Assembly: GCA_945952355.1 (NCBI GenBank)
Contig: CAMFIW010000061.1
Span: 1 to 9,881 of the forward strand
Direction of reading: 5' to 3'
Origin: an uncultured Phenylobacterium sp.
GTDB taxonomy: Bacteria; Pseudomonadota; Alphaproteobacteria; Caulobacterales; Caulobacteraceae
DNA length: 9,881 nucleotides
Each line of letters starts with the position of its first letter. The stretch's first letter is position 1. The position numbers and the translations under genes were made by a program. Positions 4,720 through 9,881 of this stretch are shown piece after piece. A model generated the notes under the pieces. The model had not been told where the DNA came from. It did not search any database and saw only the letters and a list, made by a program, of their open reading frames with translations.

Positions 4720-6570
4720 ATGAGCGATTCCGCGGCCGAGCCGCAGGTTGAAGGCCGGCCGAGCGCCGGCGCCGCCCTGGCCCAGGAGATTTCCGAGACC
4801 GCCAACCGACGAGGGCGCAGCCGCAATGTGCGCGCCCTGGGCCGGCTGATCCCATTCATCGCCGCCCACAGGCTGGACGCCTCGATGGCGGGGGTCTTCC
4901 TGCTGACCTCGACCGCCTCGACGCTCGGCATCACCGGGGCCGTCCGCTTCCTGGTCGACCACCTGACGGCCGCCAAGGCGACGCCGCATTCGGTGGCCCC
5001 CTGGTTCTGGCTGCTGGGCGGGGTCGCGGTCGCCTTGGCGCTGTCCTCGGCGCTTCGGTATTTCTTCGTCACCAAGCTCGGCGAACGGATCGTGGCGGAC
5101 CTGCGCAAGAGCGCCTACGCGCATATCCTGACGCTCGATCCCGCCTTCTTCCTGAAGACCCGCACTGGCGAGGTGCTGTCGCGCCTGACCACCGACATCC
5201 AGATCGTGGAAAGCCTGCTGTCGACTTCGGTGTCGGTGGCGCTGCGCAACCTGCTGACCCTGATCGGGGCGCTGGTGATGCTGGTCGTGGTCAGCCCGCA
5301 CCTGACCGGCCTGGTGCTGCTGATCTTCCCGGTGGTGCTCGCGCCGCTGTTCCTGTTCGGCCGCCAGGTGCGCAAGCTGACCGCCTCGACCCAGGACCGG
5401 TTCGCCCAGGCGATCGGACATGCCGGCGAGACCCTGGACGCCCTGGAGACCGTGCAGGCCTTCGGGCGCGAGGCGGCGGGGGCGGCGACCTTCGGCGCGG
5501 CGGTGGAGGCCAGCTTCGACATGTCGCTGCGCCGGATGACGGCGCGGGCGACCATGACCGCGGCGGTCATCGCCCTGGTGTTCGGCGGCGTGGTCTGGGT
5601 GTTCTGGCTGGGCGTCGGCTCGGCCCTGACCGGCGGGCTGTCCTGGGGCGCGCTGTTCCAGTTCGCCTTCCTGGCGGTGATGGCGGCGGGCTCGGTGGGC
5701 GCTCTGGGCGAGACCTGGGGCGACGTCCAGAAGGCGGCCGGGGCGATGGAGCGGATTTCCGAGCTGCTGGCCGCCGAGCCCTCGATCGCGGCGCCGGCCC
5801 ATCCGAAGGCGCTGCCGGTTCCTCCGGCGGGCGCCGTGGCCTTCGAGAAGGTGACCTTCGCCTATCCCGGGCGGCCCGACCTGCCCGCGCTGCAGGACTT
5901 CGAACTGTCCGTTGCGCCGGGCGAACGGGTGGCCCTGGTGGGACCTTCAGGTTCGGGCAAGAGCACGGTGTTCCGCCTGCTGCTACGGTTCTACGATCCG
6001 GACCAGGGCGCGATCCGTCTGGATGGGGTCGACCTGCGCGAAGCCGATCCGAAGGCGGTGCGGGCGCGCATGGCCCTGGTGGCCCAGGACAGCCCGCTGT
6101 TCTCGGGCTCGGCGGCGGACAATGTGCGGTTCGGACGCGCGGACGCCGGCGAGGCCGATGTGCGGGCCGCGGTGAAGGCGGCTCAGGCGGAGACGTTCCT
6201 GGACGCCCTGCCCGAAGGCCTGGAGACGGCGCTAGGCGAGCGGGCCCGCAGCCTGTCCGGGGGCCAGCGGCAACGCCTGGCCATCGCGCGCGCCCTGATC
6301 CGTAACGCGCCGATCCTGCTGCTGGACGAAGCCACCAGCGCGCTGGACGCCGAGAACGAGCGGGCGGTGCAGAAGGCGCTGGACGAGGCCATGGTCGGCC
6401 ACACCACCCTGGTGATCGCCCATCGGCTGGCCACCGTGCTGAAGGCCGACCGGATCGTGGTGATGGACGGCGGACGGGTGGTCGAGCAGGGCACGCATGC
6501 GGAGCTCACGGCGCGTGGCGGGCTCTATGCGCGCCTGGCGGCGCTGCAGTTCGGCGAGGCGGCGGCTTAG
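4720..6570 (+). CDS. ABC exporter half-transporter (MsbA/lipid-exporter-like), fused TMD-NBD
   Basis: The 616-aa product is a type I ABC exporter half-molecule that would work as a dimer in the inner membrane. About 40 polar N-terminal residues lead into a six-helix transmembrane domain (about 45-330), with the intracellular [21 protein letters not shown] stretch typical of the exporter group at about 139-159. The ATPase domain follows: Walker [10 protein letters not shown] (408-416), Q-loop Gln456, signature LSGGQRQR (512-519), Walker [13 protein letters not shown] (532-543) with catalytic Glu537, and switch His568. All key residues are intact. It resembles the MsbA-related alphaproteobacterial subgroup; the cargo (lipid, drug or other) cannot be read from sequence. 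ATG 4720 has only a weak upstream AAGG; no other start fits better. It is divergent from rpmE and convergent with the phosphodiesterase gene. Confidence 0.93.
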   Translation: MSDSAAEPQVEGRPSAGAALAQEISETANRRGRSRNVRALGRLIPFIAAHRLDASMAGVFLLTSTASTLGITGAVRFLVDHLTAAKATPHSVAPWFWLLGGVAVALALSSALRYFFVTKLGERIVADLRKSAYAHILTLDPAFFLKTRTGEVLSRLTTDIQIVESLLSTSVSVALRNLLTLIGALVMLVVVSPHLTGLVLLIFPVVLAPLFLFGRQVRKLTASTQDRFAQAIGHAGETLDALETVQAFGREAAGAATFGAAVEASFDMSLRRMTARATMTAAVIALVFGGVVWVFWLGVGSALTGGLSWGALFQFAFLAVMAAGSVGALGETWGDVQKAAGAMERISELLAAEPSIAAPAHPKALPVPPAGAVAFEKVTFAYPGRPDLPALQDFELSVAPGERVALVGPSGSGKSTVFRLLLRFYDPDQGAIRLDGVDLREADPKAVRARMALVAQDSPLFSGSAADNVRFGRADAGEADVRAAVKAAQAETFLDALPEGLETALGERARSLSGGQRQRLAIARALIRNAPILLLDEATSALDAENERAVQKALDEAMVGHTTLVIAHRLATVLKADRIVVMDGGRVVEQGTHAELTARGGLYARLAALQFGEAAA

Positions 6571-6583
6571 ACGCCTCAAAGTG

Positions 6584-6600
6584 CTCCCCCGTTGGGGGAG
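6584..6600. terminator. Hairpin between convergent genes (possible terminator or REP-like element)
   Basis: CTCCCCC (6584-6590), GTT, GGGGGAG (6594-6600) forms a perfect 7-bp stem in the 33-bp gap between the convergent ABC exporter and phosphodiesterase genes. No T-run follows on either strand, so it is not a classic rho-independent terminator. Short CTCCCCC/GGGGGAG palindromes of this kind look like the intergenic repeats found in high-GC Caulobacterales genomes, but only one copy is in this window. Confidence 0.45.
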
Positions 6601-6603
6601 GAA

Positions 6604-7680
6604 CTAAGACAGGCGATCCCGCACCTTGGCTTCCAGGCCCGGGAAGTCGCTGAACAGGCCGTCGACGCCGGCGGCGAACAGGGCGCGGTAGACCGCGTCG
6701 ACATCGCCGTGGGCGGCGGGATCAGTTCCGACGCGCAGTTTGGGCGGCAGGAAGTAGTTCTCGGCGCGCACCGTCCAGGGATGGACCGCGAGGCCGGCGG
6801 CGTGCGCGTCATGGACGAAGGGGCTGGCGGGGCCCAAGCCCCCGTCGACGATCGGAACCACCATGATCCATTCCGGTCCAACGCCGTCGGCATAGGTGGC
6901 GATGGCCTTCATGCCCGAGCTGCTGGTCATGTCGCGATAGCTGACACCGGGCTTGTCGGCGGGACCGCCGCCCGACGAGACGAGCTGTATCAGCGGGGCG
7001 CGGGTCATGGACCGGATGGTCTTCAGCGGGCCGGCTTCGAAACACTGGACGAAGACCGGGGCGGTGCGGCTGTCGAGGCCGTGGGTCTTCAGCGCCGCCG
7101 CCAGGCGGGCCTCGAAGGGCATGCCGATCGAGGCGAAGTAGCTGGGGTGCTTCATCTCCGGATAGACGCCGATCGGGCGGCCGGTGCGGGCGGTCTCGTC
7201 CCTGGCGATCGCCACGATCTCGTCGAAGGTCAGGATGGGATCGGTCCCGTCGAACTTCGCGCTCTCGGGGCGCAGGTTCGGCAGGCGCTCGCGGGCGCGC
7301 AGGGTCTTGATCTCGGCGAGGGTGAAGTCCTCGGTGAACCAGCCCTCGATCTTCTCGCCGTCGATGACCTTGGTGGTCTTGCGGGCGGCGAATTCCGGAC
7401 GGGAGGCGACGTCGGTCGTGCCGCCGACCTCGTTCTCGTGACGGATCACCATGGCCCCGTCCTTGGTCAGGCACAGGTCGGGCTCGATGAAGTCGGCGCC
7501 CTGGGCGACGGCCAGGCGGTAGGCGCTCTCGGTGTGCTCCGGGCGCAGGCCGCTGGCGCCCCGGTGGGCGATGACGATGGGGCGCTTGGGCTGGCCGAGC
7601 TTGGTCATGGCGTGGGCGGCGGTGGCGGTCAGCGCCGCGGCCGGGAGGGTGGCGGCGAGGGTGCGTCGGGTGAGGGTCAT
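6604..7680 (-). CDS. glpQ: Periplasmic glycerophosphodiester phosphodiesterase (GlpQ-type)
   Basis: The 358-aa product would hydrolyse glycerophosphodiesters such as glycerophosphocholine to glycerol-3-phosphate and an alcohol. It begins MTLTRRTLAA with an Ala-rich hydrophobic stretch ending AHA (residue 24); the twin arginine at 5-6 makes Tat export possible, Sec export being the alternative. The catalytic GDPD core is intact: IAHRGASG with His39 and Arg40, EHTESAY (48-54), EPDL with Glu66 and Asp68 for the metal, His81 in RHENEV, Glu175 and Lys177 in YPEMKHP, and near the C-terminus HPWTVRAENYF and GVDGLFSDFP. Length and domain match the E. coli GlpQ type. It is the last gene of the minus-strand group, 46 nt after the phosphatase gene; the Shine-Dalgarno is poor (GGGGG), which fits translation within a longer transcript. 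Confidence 0.92.
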   Translation of the reverse strand: MTLTRRTLAATLPAAALTATAAHAMTKLGQPKRPIVIAHRGASGLRPEHTESAYRLAVAQGADFIEPDLCLTKDGAMVIRHENEVGGTTDVASRPEFAARKTTKVIDGEKIEGWFTEDFTLAEIKTLRARERLPNLRPESAKFDGTDPILTFDEIVAIARDETARTGRPIGVYPEMKHPSYFASIGMPFEARLAAALKTHGLDSRTAPVFVQCFEAGPLKTIRSMTRAPLIQLVSSGGGPADKPGVSYRDMTSSSGMKAIATYADGVGPEWIMVVPIVDGGLGPASPFVHDAHAAGLAVHPWTVRAENYFLPPKLRVGTDPAAHGDVDAVYRALFAAGVDGLFSDFPGLEAKVRDRLS

Positions 7681-7726
7681 GCCCCCGATCTAGCCGCCCG
7701 TTGTGACGGTCTCGTCAAGGCGCGGG

Positions 7727-8521
7727 TCAGGCCGCGGCCTTGAGGCGCTCGAGCAGGAGGGGATGCAGGTCGAGATTGGCGGCGCAGATCGAGCCGGAGC
7801 CCAGGACATCCTCGCCGCCCTCGGCGGTGGTGACCTTGCCGCCGGCCTCCGTGACCAGCAGGGTCCCGGCCGCCAGGTCCCAGGGGGAGAGGTCGCGCTC
7901 CCAGAAGCCGTCGAAGCGGCCCGCGGCGACGAAGGCCAGGTCCAGCGCCGCGGCGCCGAAGCGGCGGACACCGGCCACGCGCTGACTGATCTGGTGCAGC
8001 TCCTTGAGGAACTTGGCGTGCTGGCCGTGGCCGAGGAACGGGATGCCGGTCGCGAACACCGCCTCGTCCATCCGCTGGCGGGCGGCGACGCGCAGGCGCT
8101 TGTCGTTGACGAAGCAGCCCTTGCCCTTCTCGGCCCAGAACAGCTCGTTGGTGATCGGATTGTAGGTGACCGCGGCCACGACCACGCCCTCGCGCTGGAG
8201 GGCGATGTTGATGGCGAAGTGCGGGATGGCGTGCAGGAAGTTGGTGGTGCCGTCCAGCGGGTCGACGATCCAGGTGTGGGTCTTGTCGGTGCCCTCGATC
8301 AGGCCGCGCTCCTCGCCGAGGAAGCCGTAGCCGGGGCGCGCCTTTTCCAGCGCCTCGAAGATGGTCTGCTCGGCCTTGAGGTCGGCGGCGGAGACGAAAT
8401 CGGCCGCGCCCTTCTTGGAGACCTGCAGCTCGGCGAGTTCGCCGAAGTCGCGGTTCAGCCCGCGCGCGGCCTTGCGGGCGGCGTCGGACATGACTTTCAG
8501 GAGGGCGGTCTGGGTCGACAT
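7727..8521 (-). CDS. suhB: Inositol monophosphatase family protein (SuhB-type)
   Basis: The 264-aa product belongs to the Mg-dependent inositol monophosphatase family. Metal ligands are in place: Glu70 in FLGEERG, Asp87 and Asp90 in WIVDPLDGTTNF (84-95), and Asp215 in SPWDLAAG (212-219). PHFAINIALQREG and TYNPITNELFWAEKGKG follow the SuhB pattern. Family members hydrolyse myo-inositol-1-phosphate and related phosphomonoesters such as glycerol-2-phosphate in the cytoplasm. E. coli SuhB also acts with NusA in rRNA antitermination; whether this copy does cannot be read from sequence. It starts 30 nt after the thiE stop with no strong ribosome site. The pairing with a phosphodiesterase downstream hints at phosphoester salvage, which is inference. 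Confidence 0.9.
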   Translation of the reverse strand: MSTQTALLKVMSDAARKAARGLNRDFGELAELQVSKKGAADFVSAADLKAEQTIFEALEKARPGYGFLGEERGLIEGTDKTHTWIVDPLDGTTNFLHAIPHFAINIALQREGVVVAAVTYNPITNELFWAEKGKGCFVNDKRLRVAARQRMDEAVFATGIPFLGHGQHAKFLKELHQISQRVAGVRRFGAAALDLAFVAAGRFDGFWERDLSPWDLAAGTLLVTEAGGKVTTAEGGEDVLGSGSICAANLDLHPLLLERLKAAA

Positions 8522-8551
8522 GAGGGCGCGGAACCTAGTGGGACGGGCCGC

Positions 8552-9211
8552 TCAAGGCAAGGACGGGCGCTGGGCGAGGCCCTGGGCGATGGCGGCGCCG
8601 AGGGCGCGGACGGCGGCGGCGGGGCCTTGCGGGTGGCTCCAGACGCCCGCCGAGACCGCCAGGAAGTCCGCCCCGGCGGCTGCGAGGCCTGAGGCGTTGT
8701 CGGCCGTGATCCCGCCGATGGCGACGCAAGGGACCTCCATCGTCTCCTGCCAGATCGACAGGATTTCCGGGTCGGTGCGGGTCGGCGCCTCCTTGGTGGT
8801 GGTGGGGAAGAAGGCGCCGAAGGCCACATAGTCCGCGCCGGCCTCGGCGGCCTCCATGGCGAGATGGCGGCTGTCGTGGCAGGTGACGCCGACGATGGCG
8901 TCCTTGCCCATCAGGCGGCGGGCCTCGGCATACGGGGCGTCGGACTGGCCCACATGGACGCCGTCGCAGCCGAGGCGGGCGGCGAGGTCGGGGCGGTCGT
9001 TGAGGATCACGGCCACGTCACGGGCCTGGGCGATGGGCGAGAGGACGTCGACGGCGGCGGCGACGATCTCGTCCGGGACCTCCTTGAGGCGGATCTGCAG
9101 GCAGGCGACGTCGCCGGCGTCGAGCGCACCGGCCAGGAGGCGGCCGAAGCCCGCCAGGTCGTCGAGGCGCGGCGGGGTGATCAGGTAGAGGCGGCAGGCG
9201 GACGCGGACAT
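8552..9211 (-). CDS. thiE: Thiamine phosphate synthase
   Basis: The 219-aa TIM-barrel product joins HMP pyrophosphate and thiazole phosphate to make thiamine monophosphate. Family motifs are LQIRLKE (38-44) with Gln39, Arg41 and Lys43, [21 protein letters not shown] (71-91) with Asp72 and Asp91 as expected Mg ligands, VGVTCHDS (107-114), [11 protein letters not shown] (131-141), which holds the phosphate-binding TTTK, and AIGGIT (164-169). Some positions differ from the textbook enzyme: GVTCHDS replaces GVSTHN-type sequence, and the C-terminal VSAGVW takes the place of a VVSAI-type turn. Both are common in alphaproteobacterial ThiE. No other thiamine gene is in the window, and the gene sits 21 nt after the DUF2474 stop, so it may be read from the oxidase promoter. 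ThiE-like TenI is an alternative, but the binding residues favour ThiE. Confidence 0.88.
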   Translation of the reverse strand: MSASACRLYLITPPRLDDLAGFGRLLAGALDAGDVACLQIRLKEVPDEIVAAAVDVLSPIAQARDVAVILNDRPDLAARLGCDGVHVGQSDAPYAEARRLMGKDAIVGVTCHDSRHLAMEAAEAGADYVAFGAFFPTTTKEAPTRTDPEILSIWQETMEVPCVAIGGITADNASGLAAAGADFLAVSAGVWSHPQGPAAAVRALGAAIAQGLAQRPSLP

Positions 9212-9232
9212 CGCCCCGCTCTAGCCCACCTG

Positions 9233-9385
9233 TCAGTGGGGCGGAAGCAGGGCCTTGAGGACGTAGGCGACGGCGGCGGTGGCGAGGGTTCCGAGAACCG
9301 CCAGGCCGACGAACCACAGAAGCCGCTTCCAGAGCGGGCGCAGAGGCGCGCCAGGCTCCGGCGGGGGCTCAATGATAGCCCGCAT
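9233..9385 (-). CDS. DUF2474-type small membrane protein of the bd oxidase operon
   Basis: A 50-aa frame from ATG (9385) to TGA (9233-9235) overlaps the end of cydB by 17 nt in another frame. The product has a proline-rich start (MRAIIEPPPEPGAPLRP), then LWKRLLWFVGLAVLGTL and one membrane helix at about 22-47. The W-KR-L-WF-GL pattern just before and in the helix is that of DUF2474, a small family encoded right after cydB in CioAB-type operons and thought to be a CydX-like accessory subunit. AAGGTGG six bases before the ATG, inside cydB, is a good ribosome site and supports translational coupling. That it sits in the oxidase complex is inference from context and from CydX. Confidence 0.82.
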   Translation of the reverse strand: MRAIIEPPPEPGAPLRPLWKRLLWFVGLAVLGTLATAAVAYVLKALLPPH

Positions 9386-9881
9386 CGGGGGCCACCTTGC
9401 CGCGGAACAGCCAATAGACCCAGGCGGTGTAGCCCAGGATCATCGGCAGGATGACGGCGACGCCGGCCAGCATGAGGCCGAGCGCGTTGTCCGCATTGGC
9501 GGCCTGGCGAAAGGTCATGGCGTAGGGGACGATCTGCGGGGTGAAGCCGGCCGCGAGACCCGCATAGCCGGAGACGAAGACCAACAGGGCGCCGACGAAG
9601 GGCCAGACGTGAGAACGGCGGCGAAGGCCGAGACCCACCACCGTCAGGCCGGCCAGGCCCAACAGCGGGATCGGGGCGAGCGGAACGAAGCGGGCGAGAT
9701 CGAACACGCCGCCGCCGAAGCCCCAGCGCTCCGCGATGCGACCGTGGACGAACAGGGTCGCCAGGCTGACCGCCGCCAGCAGGGCCGCGACCCCGGTGGC
9801 GGTGATCCGGGCCCAGCGACGGGCGTCGCCGTGCAGCTCGGTCTCGGTGCGCCAGACCAGCCAGGTCGCGCCCAGCAGGGC
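9369..9881 (-). CDS. cydB: Cytochrome bd ubiquinol oxidase subunit II, C-terminal part (cut by window edge)
   Basis: The frame is open from the right edge (9881) to TGA at 9369-9371, giving the last 170 residues of CydB/CioB. Subunit II supports the haem-bearing CydA in the membrane oxidase that passes electrons from quinol to oxygen at low oxygen or in the presence of cyanide. Diagnostic stretches are GATWLVWRTETELH near the visible start, PYAMTFRQAANADNALGLML and ILGYTAWVYWLFRGKV at the C-terminus. Hydrophobic helices at about 26-46, 65-85, 90-112 and 138-160 of the visible part match the last helices of CydB. An apparent GTG start at 9707 is only an internal Val, because the homology runs on upstream to the edge. 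cydA is expected further right, outside the window. Confidence 0.93.
   Translation of the reverse strand, partial: ALLGATWLVWRTETELHGDARRWARITATGVAALLAAVSLATLFVHGRIAERWGFGGGVFDLARFVPLAPIPLLGLAGLTVVGLGLRRRSHVWPFVGALLVFVSGYAGLAAGFTPQIVPYAMTFRQAANADNALGLMLAGVAVILPMILGYTAWVYWLFRGKVAPDAGYH

Noticed and set aside
4384..5802. 472-codon minus-strand frame ending with L31
   Set aside because: Only its last 74 codons are a gene (rpmE). The rest is antisense to the ABC exporter and Gln/His/Arg-rich.
6592..8692. Long plus-strand frames (383 and 329 codons) opposite glpQ, suhB and part of thiE
   Set aside because: Gly/Asp/Val-rich low-complexity products without family motifs, while the minus strand carries intact catalytic motifs throughout.
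9369..9707. Separate 112-aa protein starting with GTG at 9707
   Set aside because: The frame stays open to the window edge and the upstream part continues CydB similarity, so GTG 9707 is an internal valine.

Overview
The window is GC-rich chromosomal DNA from an alphaproteobacterium, most likely a member of the Caulobacterales (Caulobacter/Phenylobacterium type). The assignment rests on an RcdA-like DUF1465 gene next to a DUF1192 gene, a Flp/PilA-type pilin, a cysteine-free alphaproteobacterial L31, and high-GC codon use. No single marker fixes the genus.

Layout. Bases 1-841 (+) hold the end of a DUF1192 gene and rcdA, the ClpXP adaptor linked to cell-cycle proteolysis. Facing rcdA at 845-982 (-) is a tiny proline-rich ORF, then a 176-aa unrecognised protein at 1179-1709 (-). 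Bases 1710-2128 are gene-free: a GC-rich half with a hairpin, then an AT-rich half with a phased direct repeat, leading to a 54-aa Flp-type pilin gene (2129-2293, +) with a strong terminator. An exported CAP-domain protein follows (2480-3103, +). Bases 3229-4254 (-) encode a membrane fatty acid hydroxylase/sterol desaturase family protein. rpmE (L31, 4384-4608, -) sits between a 30-bp palindromic terminator and a divergent promoter region shared with an ABC exporter half-transporter (4720-6570, +).

From 6604 to the right edge everything is on the minus strand and closely packed. In transcription order: cydB (cut by the window edge), a 50-aa DUF2474 membrane peptide overlapping cydB by 17 nt, thiE, a SuhB-type inositol monophosphatase, and an exported GlpQ-type phosphodiesterase. 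Gaps are 46 nt or less, so this could be one transcript led by the bd oxidase genes.

Most of the window is ordinary core genome; I see no mobile element, CRISPR array, RNA gene or obvious defence system. The parts least explained by known families are the pilin upstream region, the 176-aa protein, the 45-aa proline-rich ORF, and the rpmE leader with a five-codon ORF and hairpin at the start codon. I do not claim an undescribed system.
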